Part shown: piece after piece, positions 9,780 through 21,920 of the stretch
Layout of the letters: the number at the start of each line of letters is the position of its first letter
Position numbering within the stretch: the first letter of the stretch is position 1
NCBI RefSeq assembly: GCF_910594005.1
Contig: NC_057826.1
Span: forward strand, 84,255,163-84,319,162
Direction of reading: 5' to 3'
DNA: 64,000 bases
Source of the DNA: Cervus elaphus
Lineage: Eukaryota; Chordata; Mammalia; Artiodactyla; Cervidae
Notes under the pieces: generated by a model
Seen by the model: the letters and a program-made list of their open reading frames with translations, nothing else
What the model was told of the DNA's origin: nothing
The model's database searches: none
Made by a program: the position numbers and the translations under genes

Positions 9780-10645
9780 CTGGGAGACAAAAGAGACAGG
9801 TGGGTGGGTTTGGGGTGTCCAAGGGCTCAGGAGGCCTCACAGTGGCCCCAGGACCTCTGTCTTCCTCCAGCTGGGGTCTCAGGCTTCCCAAGTGGTTGAA
9901 GTAGCTTCAGGGTGGGAGCAGTGCTTCCCCACAGCTGCTTCTTGTTGTCTTTAAGTCTGTTCCTTCCATCTAGGGCATTGGCTGACCCAGGCTTAAGTCT
10001 CTTTAGGTTCTGGGATGACAGGGCCCCAGTGAACTGGACCTCAGACGATGGGTGTAAGTTCAGAGAATGGCTCACTCCATGGGTGTTATTAACACGGTGA
10101 CAGTGACACCCCACCTCACATTTACCAGCTCTTTACTGTGCTCCGAATCCTCCCCAGTCACTCTTTGCTTTGGTCCTTGTTACCGAATGTAAACTACTCG
10201 ACCGCTCTGAGCTTCCTTCCTCCCTAAGATATTTTACAGGGAGGAAACAGGCTCAGAGCACTTCAGTTACTTAGCAGAATTTATTCAGCAGGTCAACTTC
10301 AAGGCCACTGCTTTTCCCATCACACCCAAGAACCTCCACCCTCTGCCTGAACATTTCAAGTATAAGCCATGCAAGGGCTGAGACTGAGGGCTTGACTCTC
10401 CAGGTCCAGGATGTATCAGCAATGTCACAAGGGCATCAGCCATCTTAAACCCTCACAGATGGGCTAGCTAAACTGTGATGAGAACAGAGATTAACACTTT
10501 GTGTGGCATCAGAACCCAGCAATCCAAACGAGTCAATGACGAGTCAATGAGTGAGAATTTATGTCACCTTATTCTCTAAATTTCCTTTGTGAGAATGGCT
10601 TTTGTCTATATCCCATGAGTTTAATATAACTTTAAATAATTTAGC
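9780..10645. other. Sequence just upstream of the first NOX5 coding exon
   Basis: No promoter, CpG island or additional exon could be supported. The acceptor at 9780 implies an upstream exon, but none is identifiable here or further right without transcript data. Confidence 0.4.
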
Positions 10646-10647
10646 TA

Positions 10648-11292
10648 CAATCAATCCTTGTTATCTGCAGATTCCATATATGGAAATAAGCATACTCGCT
10701 AAAATTTATTAGTAACCCCCTACACTTGCAGCATTTCTGAGATCACTGTGGACATGGGTTAAGTGGGAATGCATTTGAGTCACTTGATGTGCATGTTTCC
10801 TGTTGAGGTCAACACAAGCAACAATCTGCCTACTTGTCTCAGCTCTCAGACTATAAACAAATGCCTTTCCCACAATCTATTTAGTGTTGTGTGTTTCACA
10901 TTTTTGCACTCTTCATTGGTGATTTTGCTCTTTAAAATGGCCCCTAGGAAATACAAAATACTGTCTAGTATTCCTAAGCACAAAAGTCTGTGATCTGCCT
11001 TATGCAGAAATTACATTGTTAGATAAGTTTTGTTCAGACACGAGTTCTAGTGCTGTTGACCATAAGGTCTATGTTAATGAATCAACAATTTCTGCTTTTA
11101 AAGGAGTCTTTAAACAGAAACACATAAAACAAAATCATGTATTGATCATTATACGAAAACTGTGTGCCCATCAGCTGGTAGGAACCAAATCCTGTATTTA
11201 TTTTTCCCAGGAATAAAGGTGCAGAATTTCCTCATTCAGGGTTTGTGGTGACTTTACAAAATACAGCTACCACAAAAAATGAGAATTTATTG
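10648..11292 (+). mobile_element. Tigger-like (pogo/Tc1-mariner) DNA transposon fossil
   Basis: The ends ACAATCAATCCTTGTTATCT (left) and, reversed, ACAATAAATTCTCATTTTTT (right) form inverted repeats flanked by TA on both sides, the target duplication of this superfamily. Inside, MAPRKYKILSSIPKHKSL followed after a break by LDKFCSDTSSSAVDHKVYVNE resembles the N-terminal helix-turn-helix (CENP-B-like) region of Tigger transposases. The rest of the transposase, including the DDE core, is absent, so this is an internally deleted non-autonomous copy. Confidence 0.72.
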
Positions 11293-11319
11293 TATATATA
11301 AATAAGATTAAAAATAATG

Positions 11320-11640
11320 AGTTAAAGTGAAATGAGTCAGAGAATGACAAATATTTTATGATATCACTTATACGTGGAATGTAAAAACTAAAACATACTG
11401 TTAACATAATGGAAAAGAAACAGATCCACAGATATAGAGGACAAACTAGTGTTTACTCGTAGGGAGAGGACAGGTGGAGAGCAAAGATAGAGGTAAGGGG
11501 TTAAGAGGTACAAACTACCATGTATAAGATAAGCTACAAGGATATATTGTACAACACAGGGAATGTAGCTAATATTTTATAACTATAATGGAGTATAACC
11601 TTTTGAAAAATGAAATAAATGGGCTTTCACTTAAGAAACT
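11320..11640 (+). mobile_element. L1 3'-end fragment
   Basis: AATGAGTCAGAGAATGACAA followed by ATATTTTATGATATCACTTA and CTACAAGGATATATTGTACA are stock L1 3'-UTR sequence. Severely 5'-truncated, no coding part. Confidence 0.75.
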
Positions 11641-11859
11641 AGAAAAAGAATAAATCACACACATACATGAATAGAAGGATAGAATCAAGTATAAAATCTG
11701 AAATTAAGAAACTAGAAAACTGGAAAAAAAAGGTCAAAATGGTAAACTGATTTTGGTTACAGCGATGGTTTTACAGATGCATGCATATGTCAATATTCAT
11801 CAAATTGTTCATTTTTATTAATAATTGTACATCAATTATGCCTCAGGATAGTGAAAAAA

Positions 11860-12069
11860 GGGCTTCCCTGGTGGCTCAGATGGTAAAGAATCCGCCTGCA
11901 ATGCAGGTGAACCAGGTTTGATCCCTGGGTTAGCAAGATCCCCTAAAGAAGGGAACGGCTACCCACTCCAGTATTCTTGCCTGGAGAATCCCATGAGCAG
12001 AGGAGCCTGGAGGGCTACAGTCCATGGAGTCACAGTCGGACATGACTGAGCGACTAAGCATGCATGCTC
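11860..12069 (+). mobile_element. Bov-tA SINE
   Basis: tRNA-Glu-like head (GGCTTCCCTGGTGGCTCAGA) with a B-box (GGTTTGATCCC), then the BovB-derived tail ending GGACATGACTGAGCGACTAA. Flanked by ATAGTGAAAAAA on both sides (11848-11859 and 12070-12081), a clean target-site duplication. Confidence 0.95.
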
Positions 12070-12564
12070 ATAGTGAAAAAAACAAGTCGGTCCTATGAAA
12101 ATACTAAGTAAAAAAGCGTGATTAGAGAAAGTGAAAAAATAAAATATTAATATTGAGAAAGGCAATAGAATCCAGAAAATGGCTACAGAAATATGAGTAT
12201 TGTGTGCAAGTGATTGGTGAACATAGAGAAATGAATTAATTTCAAGAAGTAACAATCTGAACAGACCAATAATCATTTAAATAGTTAGTAAGGGGGCTAA
12301 ATGTCAACATTTAAAATAATGTCAGGCCCAACTTGTTTTCACAGTTGAGCTTTCTCTAATCTTCAGAAAATAAGTCCAATGTCAAACCATCTCAGATTGT
12401 AGAAAATGACCATAAGATCCCTAGTTTATTTTACAAAGCTATCATTACCCAAGCCCACTGAAGACAGCATGCGAAAAGAGAAAATTCTAGACAAGTTTCA
12501 CTTACAGAGATGCAAAACTCTAAAATATAACCTAGTTAAATCCTAAAGTTTACTTAAAAAATTA

Positions 12565-12683
12565 GGGCTTCTCTGGCGATCCAGTGGTTAAGACTCCAAG
12601 CTTCCACTACAGGGGATGAGAGTTCGATCCCTGATCGAGGAACTAAGATCTCACATGCCACATGGCATGGCCAGAAAGTAAAA
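12565..12683 (+). mobile_element. CHR-type tRNA-derived SINE
   Basis: Starts GGGCTTCTCTGGCGATCCAG, has GAGTTCGATCCCTGATCGAG as promoter B-box, and lacks the BovB tail, as in the older cetartiodactyl CHR SINEs. Flanking TAAAAAATTA and TAAAAATCAATTA may be the diverged target duplication. Confidence 0.85.
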
Positions 12684-13373
12684 ATCAATTATCATCATCA
12701 TCAGGAAGGACTTATTTTAGTAATATAAGTGTGGTTCACTTCTAAGAAGTCTATCAACAGCCCTCTGCAGCCCAACAGGGCAGTCTCCTAAAAGCATGGT
12801 TCCCAGGCCCTGGTAAGTGCTTGTCAGAAACAGGGCAAGATGGTGAAATGCCCCTTCTGACCCACCAAACTCGGGGCAGGGCCCAGGAATCTGCATATGT
12901 AGGCAGAACCCTGAATGTCTGTGACCCACACAACATGGTCCAGGCTCACATCTGGAGAAGCACGGCCCTGAAGGTTAAACAGCCTCACCTACTACTTTCT
13001 CGGGACCCCACAGGAAGACATTCCACAAAGCAGAGCGAATTCTAGGAAACAGGCTGCACACAAGTGCTAACCCAGGGAGCATGGGGGCAGGGTATCAAAT
13101 GTTAACCTCCCTCGTCTCAGAAATATTAGTGTGCCTGGCCTACAGGATGAGAAAGGAAACTCTGCAAAGAGGCTGGAGGAGAGACAACTGGTGGGAAGTA
13201 AAGAGTGAGGGAGGGTAGGGAAAAGGAGGTAGTCCTCAACAAGAAGCTGGGAATCTGCAGGTTTCAGAGCTCCAGGGGAACCTGGTATTGACGAGAGGCC
13301 AGAACTGTCCCCAGAAGACCAGGTTCTTAGGTCCACTGGCCCCAGTGTGTGATAGTTTCCTCATCTGTGTATT

Positions 13374-13592
13374 CGTGTGTGCTAAGTCACTTCAGTTGTG
13401 TCCAACCCTTGGCAAACCCATGGATTGTAGCCCGCCAGGCTCCTCTGTTCATGGCAAGAATACTGGAATGGGTTGTCATTTCTTTCTCCAGGGGATCTTC
13501 CCACTCCAGGAATCGAACCTATGTCTCTTACGTCTTCTGCATTGGTAGGTGGGTTTTTTTTTTTTTTATCACTAGTGCCACCTGGGAAGCCC
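13374..13592 (-). mobile_element. Bov-tA SINE inside a MIR
   Basis: Complete reversed Bov-tA from GCTAAGTCACTTCAGTTGTG to CACCTGGGAAGCCC. It splits a MIR: CCTCATCTGTGT stands before it and CTTCATCTGTAA after it, serving as target duplication. A T12 run near the tRNA part marks an expanded internal A stretch. Confidence 0.93.
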
Positions 13593-13734
13593 TCTTCATC
13601 TGTAAAAGTGACAGTCAATCCTTCAACCAAGGATTGCCACGGGGACCCAATGAGATTCTATTTCAAAAGTGAAACTCGTGAACACTGCACAAATGTTAGG
13701 TATGGTTATTAGTCTGGTTATTAGACTTGGCCAG

Positions 13735-13850
13735 TTCCTTCTTTTATAGATGAGAAAACAGGCCCAGAGAGGGCAGATGACTTGCTCAAGATTCTACAGC
13801 TTGCTCGTAACCAGACAAGAGCGTGCTCGGGTCTCCTTCCTTCTGCCACT
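13735..13850 (-). repeat. MIR remnant
   Basis: GATGAGAAAACAGGCCCAGA followed by GGGCAGATGACTTGCTCAAG is the MIR core read in reverse. Confidence 0.65.
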
Positions 13851-14404
13851 GGTAGTCTACCCTTTGTGGACCCCCAAAAGAATAAGCACTCCTGCCTTTC
13901 CCTTGTCGCTGGCATGGAAAGTGAGACAAATGAGCCACTCACCCTCTGAATCCTTCAGAGTCTGTCCAGGCTGTGTCTCCCGGCGCACTCATCTTCTTCG
14001 CTTTTAGACCACAGGTCCCGGAAAGGCTGCTGTCCGTACAGCAGCCTGCGTCCTGAAGTCCACAATTTATCTCTCCCCAGCTACTCTTCCTGCCTTTCCT
14101 AAAATGCTGCTCACACCCACAGCTGCTCACTGAGCCATGTGCTGGCTGGTAGCCAGCTTGTTACAGAGAAATTTTAAGAAGGAGGCCTGGTGCAGAGTGG
14201 GGCAAGCCTTTTCCTAAGAAGGATGTTGGCTATGTTCCATCTAGTCAAGTACCTTCCACCTTCCCTCCCTCAGGGAGACTGGGCAGGTCTAGAAATGCAC
14301 CATGAAAAAAAGTGCCCCATGAGACTTCATGGCCCACAGTCCTATCAGTTACCAACAAAAATGCTGAGGACTTCACACAAGGTGCCTGATTGAATATGTA
14401 ACCC

Positions 14405-14510
14405 ACCCTGCTTGGGGGTGTTAGCATCACACTCTGCAGATGTGGAAAGTGAAGCTCAGAGAAGTGAAGTAACATGTCCAGGCGGCTCAGCAAGAATTCA
14501 ATCTGGAGAT
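14405..14510 (-). repeat. MIR remnant
   Basis: GAAGCTCAGAGAAGTGAAGT followed by AACATGTCCAGGCGGCTCAG is a diverged MIR core. Confidence 0.5.
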
Positions 14511-15289
14511 TGCATTTAACCATGTGGGGAGTGCAACTCGGACCCAGTGTCCTGTGTAAAAATAAGCTGGAACAGTCATCTGTAAGGGGTTTCTGTCCAA
14601 GGGGTCTGGGAGAAATTGATGGTCTGCAAGCTCTGTTTGTTAAAACACAAAAAGGAATTGTGCAGTCATTTAGATAAAGCCACCCTGCAATGAAAATTCC
14701 AAGTGCTTTTCACTTTTTCTCCTGTCTGGTAAGATGTCAACTCAGACTGATAACTCCTAGACTCTGTTGCACATTAGGACTTCCTATTGGTTGTTTTAGA
14801 TGTTCCTGGTTCATTTCCAAAATGAGGGAAATATTTATTGCTTTGTTTTAAAGAAGTTTCTCCAATTGTTTGGCCCCTGGTGGGATATTTAAACGGCTCC
14901 TTGAGTGACAGTCATGGTAGCCCCTGAACCTGAAATGTTCCCTCAAATCCCTCTGCTGTGACCCTCATGCTCCTCTGCTCACAGGCTCAGCAGTTCTCAT
15001 TTGATTAAGTCCCAAGGGAAGATGAGTTCTGTGGAACTTATCTGATGACCTTGGCAAGTGCTTCCCTTCCAATGTGGCAAGAGATCAAATGTATTGGGTC
15101 CAAATGGTTTAAGACAGAGTATCAGAAAGTATAAAGAGCATCTGTTTTTCCTTCAGGGGGAACTGTCCAGGTTTTATGATGTGATGACAACAATCTAGGA
15201 GTTCAGTGTTTGATTTGGTTTTAGTTTATTAGATTTGCTTTGCTTTGCTTAAACTCAGGACTGGAGAGACTTCAGGGTCATAGAGTTCA
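14511..15289. other. No recognisable gene or young repeat
   Basis: AT-rich unique-looking sequence; no ORF with similarity I recognise. Confidence 0.5.
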
Positions 15290-15338
15290 CTCGATTTAAA
15301 AAAGTAATTTTTACTGAAATATTTGAGCTTTTTTTATT

Positions 15339-17690
15339 ATTCAGTTGCTCAGTTGTGACCCTGTGGCCTGCAGCACACCAGGCTTCCCTGTCCCTCACCA
15401 TCTCCCAGAGTTTGCTCAAACTCATGTCCATTGAGTCGGTGATGCCATCCAACTATCTTGTCTCTGTCATCCCCTTCTCCTGCCTTCAATCTTTCCCAGC
15501 ATCAGGGTCTTTTCGAATGAGTTAGCTCTTCACATCAGGTGGCCTAAGTATCGGAGCTTCAGCTTCACAATCAGTCCTTCCAATGAATATTCAGGACTGA
15601 TTTCCTTTAGGATTGACTGGCTTGATCTCCCTGCTGTCCAAGGGACTCGGAAGAGTCTTCTCCAACACCACAGTTCAAAAGCATCAATTCTTCAGTGCTC
15701 AGCCTTCTTTATGGCCCAACTCTCACACCCATATATGACTACTGGAAAAACCATAGCTTTGACTATATAGACCTTTGTTGGCAAAATAATGTCTCTGCTT
15801 TCTAATATACTGTCTAGGTTTGTCATTCCTTTTCTTCCAAGGTTCAAGAATCTTTAAATTTCAAGACTGCAGTCACCATCTGCAGTAATTTTGGAGCCCT
15901 TAAAGTCTGTCACTGTTTCCATTGTTTGCCCATCTATTTGCCATGAAGTGATGGGACTGGATGCCATGATCTTCATTTTTTGAATGTTGAGTTTTAAGCC
16001 AACTTTTTCACTCTCCTCTTTCACTTTCATCAAGAAGCTCTTCACTTTCTGCCATAAGGGTAGTATCATCTGCATATCTGAGGTTATTGATATTTCTCTC
16101 GGCAATCTTGATTCTAGCTTGTGCTTCATCCAGCCCAGTACATTTCACATCATGTATTCTGCATAGGTTAAATAAGCAGGGTGACAATATACAGCCTTGA
16201 TGTACTCCCTTTCCAATTTGGAACCAGTCCGTTGTTCCATGTCCAGTTCTAACTGTTGCTTCTTGACTTGCATACAGGTTTCGCAGGAGGCAGGTAAGAT
16301 GGCTTGGTATTCCCGTCTCTTTCAGAATTTTCCATAGTTTGTTGTAATCTACAAAGTCGAAGGCTTTAGCATAGTCAATAAAGCAGAAGTTGATGTTTTT
16401 CTGGAATTCTCTAGCTTTTTCTATGATGCAATGGATGTTGACAATTTTATCTCTGGTTCCTCTGCCTTTTCTAAATCCAGCTTGGACATCTGCAAGTTCT
16501 TGGTTCACATACTGTTGAAGCCTGGATTTAAGGCTTGAAGGATTTTGAGCATTACTTTGCCATCATGTGAAATGAGTACAATTGTGCAGTAGCTTGAACA
16601 TTCTTTGGCATTGCTCTTCTTTGGGATTGGAATGAAAACTGACCTTTTCCAGTCCTGTAGCCACTGCAGAGTTTTCCAAATTTTCTGGCATATTGAGTGC
16701 AACACTTTAACAGCATCAACTTTTAGGACTTGAAATAGCTCAGCTGGAATTCCATCACCTCCACTAGCTTTGTTCGTAGTGATGCTTCCTAAAGCCCACT
16801 TGACTTCACATTCCAGGATGTCTGGCTCTAGGTGAGTGATCACACCATTGTTATTCGGGTCATTAAGATCTTCTTTGTATAGTTCTGTGTATTCTTGCCA
16901 CCTTTTCTTAATATCTTCTGCTTCTATTAGATCCATTCAGTTTCTGTCCTTTATTGTGCCCATATTTGCATGAAATGTTCCCTTTTTATCTCTAAATTTC
17001 TTGAAGAGATCTCTAGTCTTTCCTATTCTATTGTTTTCCTCTATTTCTTTGCATTGTTTACTTAAAAAGGCTTTCTTATCTCTCCTTGCTAGTCTCTGGA
17101 ACTCTGCTTTCAGATGGGCATATCATTCTTTTTCTCCTTTGCCTTTTGCTTCTCTTCTTTCCTCAGCTATTTGTAAAACAACCATTTTGCCTTTTTGCAT
17201 TTCTTTTTCTTGGGGATGGTTTTGATCACTGCCTCCTGTACAATGTTATGAACCTTCATCCATAGTTCTTCAGGTACTCTATCAGATCTAACCTCTTGAA
17301 TCTATTTGTCACTTCCACTGTATAATCATAAGGGATTTGATTGAGGTCATACCTGAATGGCGTAGTGATTTTCCCTAAGCTCTTCAATTCAAGTCTGAAT
17401 TTTGCAATAGGGAGTTGAGCTGAGCCACAGTCAGCTCCCGGTCTTGTTTTTGCTGACTGTATAGAGCTTCTTCATCTTCAGCTACAAAGAATATAATCAA
17501 TCTGATTTCAGTATTGACCATCTGGTGATGTCCACTGTATAGAGTCATCTCTTGTGTTGTTGGAAGAGGGTGTTTGCAATGACCAGTCGGTTCTCTTGGC
17601 AAAACTCTATTAACCTTTGTCCTGCTTCATTTTGTACTCCAAGGCCAAACTTGCCTGTTACTCCAGGTATTTTTTGACTTCCTACTTTTA
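15339..17690 (-). mobile_element. BovB (RTE) LINE, 2.35 kb, 5'-truncated
   Basis: Reverse transcriptase fragments read on the minus strand: 16505-16936 (EYTELYKEDLNDPNNNGV, ASGGDGIPAELFQ), 16008-16508 (RKGRGTRDKIVNIHCIIEKA, motif A FCFIDYAKAFDFVDYNKL, catalytic RYADDTTLMAES) and 15854-16129. The endonuclease end remains in part (PREPTGHCKHPLPTTQEM region, frameshifted). Compared with the other copies, a short deletion follows the YADD motif (AESEELLDESE). Several frameshifts make it dead. It sits within an L1 tail of the same orientation. Confidence 0.93.
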
Positions 17691-18234
17691 CAATACTGTA
17701 AACCAAGGATATAAAGTGATTCAGTTATCTATCTATCTCTCTATATATTTTTCAGTGTTTTCTATTATAGGTTATTACAAGATATTGAATATAGTTCCCT
17801 GTCCTATGTAGTAAATCTTTGTTCCTTATCTATGTTATGTATACTAGTTTGTATCTATTAATCCCAAGTCTGTTTTGTATGTAGATTCATTTGTACTATT
17901 TTTGAGATTCAACATATTAGTGATAAAATATTTGTCTTTATCTGACTTACTTCACTTAGCATGATATTCTGAGGGTCCATCCATATTGCTGCAAGTGTCA
18001 ATATTTCATTTTTTTAAACTACCGAGTAATATTCCATGATGTAATAGTTCACATCTTCTGAAACCAAATCTGTTGATAGGAATTTGGGTTGTTTCCATGT
18101 CCTGACTATTATAAATAGTGCTGCTATGAGCCTGAACCCTGGGTGCATGTATCTTTTCAAATTAGACTTTTCATCTTTTTGGAATATATGCCCAGGAGTG
18201 GGATTGCTGGATTTTACAGTATCTCTATTTATGT

Positions 18235-18297
18235 ATGTGTGTGTATATATATATACACACACATATATATATACATATATATATTTTTTTTTTTTAA
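18235..18297. repeat. (TG/TA/CA)n microsatellite
   Basis: GTATGTGTGTGTATATATAT then ACACACACATATATATATAC and a T-run. An imperfect palindrome of alternating purine-pyrimidine. Confidence 0.9.
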
Positions 18298-18493
18298 TGT
18301 AACCTCCATACTGTTCTCCATAGTGGCTGTACTGATTTACATTTCAACCAACAGTGTAGGAATCAACCGATTGTTTTAGTTCATCCACCCCTCCTCAACA
18401 ACATTGGTGGTCACTAGTCCTGCTTTACACATCTCTGGTCATGGGATGCTCACTTATTTGGTTAGTAGTGAGAGAGTCAATTCCTAGGCAGGT

Positions 18494-18868
18494 TGATAAG
18501 AAGTCTAGGGGTCCCCAACGAGAGAGGGGTCTGGAATTCTCAAGGAGGAAGAAAGGACAAACTTTTTTTTCCCCTCTACATTCCTTAGGATTATATAACG
18601 ATAATATATCCTGCTTGAGGACAGTCTCTGGAGAAAAAAAAACCTTCTGGCTAATCCTATTGTCTTAAAATGTGAATTATGGGAGTAGGTCTAGAGAGGT
18701 CTTTACAACCCCCAGACATTCTTTTGATTCACCCTAATAACAAATTAGAGAGTATATAACTCCATTGCTAACACTAGCAAGGGGGTACTCTTTCTGCCCC
18801 CTCCTGATGCCTATGTCAGAAGCTTTCTCTATCTCCTTTATGCTTTAATAAAACTTTATTACACAAAA
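18494..18868 (+). mobile_element. Endogenous retrovirus LTR, 3'-truncated
   Basis: Begins TGATAAGAAGTCTAGGGGTC, has a TATA-like AGTATATAACTCC near 18750 and a polyadenylation signal in TTTAATAAAACTTTATTACA at its end. The U5 end is missing; BovB sequence is joined directly. No retroviral coding sequence is attached. Confidence 0.72.
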
Positions 18869-18878
18869 TTTATTACAC

Positions 18879-19028
18879 AAATTTGTTGGCATATTAAGTG
18901 CAGCACTTTCACAGAATCATCTTTTAGGATTTGAAATAGTTCAACTAGAATTCCATCACCTCCACTAGCTTTGTTCGTAGTGATGCTTCCTAAGGCCCAC
19001 TTGACTTCACATTCCAGGATGTCTGGCT
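18879..19028 (-). mobile_element. Internal BovB fragment
   Basis: 150 bp matching the interior of BovB (the ASGGDGIP region, seen reversed as ATTCCATCACCTCCACTAGC), without a 5' or 3' end. TTTATTACACAAA occurs on its left and again directly in the LTR end. Probably a rearrangement product. Confidence 0.85.
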
Positions 19029-20647
19029 ATCAGTATAATAGATACTTATTTCTTGATTACTTAAGTGCAGAGTGGTGTTTTGCTGATAAATCCTTTGACC
19101 CTAAAACCAAAAGTCTTTTGGCAGAGCACTATACTAAAAAGACAGCCAATCAAACCAACAATAGGGGGATTTCATTCTATAAGAAGTGAAAATAATAGAT
19201 GTTAAGCATATTTAGAATCCTCAAAGAAAGGAAAGAAAAACATCCATTTAAAAAAAGAATAAGAACTTTAATAAAAATGGGCAGAAATTAAACCAGCCTA
19301 GTTGGTATGAAGAAAACACAACTAGAAATATGGAGAAGAATATTGTTATTAAAAATTTAAATAATTCAATAAATAAGATAATTTTTAGTCTATACATAAT
19401 TGAAGAGTAGATGTATAATTCCTAAGATAGTATTGAATAATTCACTTGGAATAATTTTGTAACTTCTTTTCACTTACCAGCATTTACATTTCTCCATACT
19501 ATTAAATATGATCATGTCAAAATGTTGTAAACTAGTTTTCTGTGTTTGGACAGTTAACTTTTTATATTTATTCCGTTACTATAAACAAATTTGTGAGAAA
19601 TCTTGTTATTAAATCTTTGTCCATATTTCCAATCATTTCTCTAGATCAGATGCCCAAAAGAGGAATTACTGAAATATGAAACTTTCTAAGTCTTTTGGTT
19701 ACAGCCGATAGCCAAATTGCTTCTCAAAGATCTTAAATCATTTTTTTCACTCCCGCCCATGTTTGAAGAAAATGCCTATTTTACCAAACACTTTTGAATA
19801 CTAAGAATTATTCTTTAAAATATTTGTCCATTTGGAAAAAAAAAATACTGCTTTCAATTTTTATTTGCCTTAGTCTGATTAGTAACAAAGTGAAACACCA
19901 TCATGGAAGGAAAAATATGAAAACTTCTTTCCCTCATTTTTCTGAGTAAAGTAGGACATATTTTCCTGTAGAGGGGACACAGCGCTTCATTACACAACAT
20001 GCTCCCAACCTGTTGCTTTTTGCCAGAAAGCATTTTTCTTCTACATTTTTTGTCGAAGGCATGATGTCTTCACTCCAGCCCTGTAATAAATGGTTTAATT
20101 CTTGGGGCTGCTGTTAAGTTCTGAGTTTGTAGCGCCTAGACTTTCTCTGCTTGCTGTAGAGTAGGAACACTGCTACGGCCACCTTCCTCCACCTGAATGA
20201 GTCAGGAGAAGCAGCTGACATGCTGACAAGCCATGGGGAAGGCGACAGGTCACCTGCCTGTGCTCCTCCTGAGGCCACCTGTGCCCTGGAGCCTGCATCC
20301 CCTTGCCCATTCAAGGATGGTGCCCTGTGTTTCTGCAGCTTTTTCCTCTTCTCGGCTGGATCGTTCTTTCTCCAGCTAGTGCCCAGTTTCTCCTTAATAG
20401 CAAAGCTTCTTGAAAGAGTTGCTTATACTCAGTCTCATTCCCCGCCACCCCCCCTGCTTTTTTTGGAACCCATTCCAATCAGACTTCTATCCCTCCAAGC
20501 CCAGGGGTCACAGCAGCATTTGATGAAGGTGATTTCCTTTCTTGAACCTCTGTCCTCTCTTGACTTCCTGAATCCCACCTTCTTCCGGTTTCAAACTCAC
20601 TGTCTCCTTTTCAGTATCCTAACTTATTGATATATCCTGCTCTTTTT
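19029..20647. other. AT-rich sequence without a recognised gene
   Basis: 19500-19870 resembles an old L1 3' region read in reverse (sensor phrases TCTTTGTCCATATTTCC, CCCATGTTTGAAG are weak). Nothing else recognisable. Confidence 0.35.
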
Positions 20648-20803
20648 TAAAAAATATATTTATTTGGCTCTGCTTGGTCTTAGTTGTGGCTTGTGAGATC
20701 TTTAGTTGCAGCATGTGGGATCTAGTTCCCTGACTAAGGATCAAACCCAGGCCCCCAGCTGGCAATATGGAGTCTTAACCACTGGACCACGAGGGAAATC
20801 CCT
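20648..20803 (-). mobile_element. CHR-type SINE
   Basis: Reversed CHR copy: T/A-rich tail at left, TTAGTTGCAGCATGTGGGAT, B-box region GATCAAACCCAGG, and head CCACGAGGGAAATCCC. Flanked by CTGCTCTTTT on both sides. Confidence 0.92.
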
Positions 20804-21379
20804 AGATTCTGCTCTTTTATGTGGCCTTTGTAAGTTGGGTTTAGCCTATCTTTTCTATCTAAACAAATAACTTCCTTGTTAAGTTAACTAGCTCATCTAC
20901 AAGTGCATGTCTCCATCCCCAACCTTGGCCCTGAACTGTGGTTCAGTAATTCCAACTGCCAATTACTATCTCCACTTGGATGTCAATCTGCATCTAAAAC
21001 TTAACACATCCAAAACTGGTTTCACAGTATTCCTAACTCTGAGCCAGCTGGTATTCCCATCTCAGTAAATGACCCCTTCCCCATTCACCTCAGTACTATG
21101 GAGTACTCATCTATTCCTTTCTTTCCTACATGTCTGACATCTAACCCACAAGCCAATCTTGCAGCTTATACTTCTACATTAGAAATAGATACAGAATCTC
21201 ACTGCCCCTCCATAGGTCCTAGCCTAGCCAGAGGCACCATTACTGCTCACCTGGACCATGCTGCCAGCCTCCTAACTCACCCTCTGTTCCACCATCATTG
21301 CCTTAGAGTCTGTTCTCTATTTGGCTGCCCTGGGGATCCTGTTCAAATGCAAGGTAGATGAGTACTCCCCTGCTCTTAT

Positions 21380-21920
21380 CCCACTTAGAATAACCACAAA
21401 GCCCTTCATAACCCCCACCATGACATGACCCCATGACCCATGTGCCCTCATTTCAGGCACTCCCCTTGCTCACTCAGCTCCAGCCATACTGGCTTCCTCA
21501 TTATCTCTTGAACAGGCACACTTCTGCCCCAGGGCAGTTGCACTGACCATTCCCTCTGCCCAGAACGTTCTTCTTCCAGAGATCTACCTGGCTAACTCAC
21601 TCACCTCCTTCAAGCCTTTGCTCATTTCACATCTTCTTAATGAAGTCTACCCTGAGCATCCTGTCTTAAAGTTGCATCGCACCCACTCCAAACTACTGGT
21701 TCCCATTACCCTGATCTACCCTCTTCTTTCCATGAGATGTATCATCTTCCAGTGTGCTATATGATGTGTTTTCTTATTGTTTCTCGTCTGCCTCCCCCAC
21801 ACTAGAATGTAAGCTCCATGAGGGTATGGACTTGTGTCTGTTTCATTCTTGAATGAATCTCAACACTAGAGCAGTGCCTGGACTGTAACAGTCACTCAGT
21901 CCATATTTAGTGAATGACTT
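21380..21920. repeat. L2-type LINE 3' remnant
   Basis: The series CATTCCCTCTGCCCAGAACG, CCTCCTTCAAGCCTTTGCTC, TAAGCTCCATGAGGGTATGG and GAGCAGTGCCTGGACTGTAA is the well-known L2 3' region shared by mammals. Ancient and non-coding. Confidence 0.7.

Larger units (their letters stand above)
15290..18390 (-). mobile_element. L1 3' fragment, split by BovB
   Basis: L1 sequence in reverse orientation lies on both sides of the BovB: about 15290-15338 (TTTTTACTGAAATATTTGAG, an L1 tail) and about 17691-18390 (ATAAAGTGATTCAGTTATCT through GTCCATCCATATTGCTGCAA and AGTGGGATTGCTGGATT). A (TA)n/(CA)n patch at 18235-18290 interrupts it. Confidence 0.7.
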
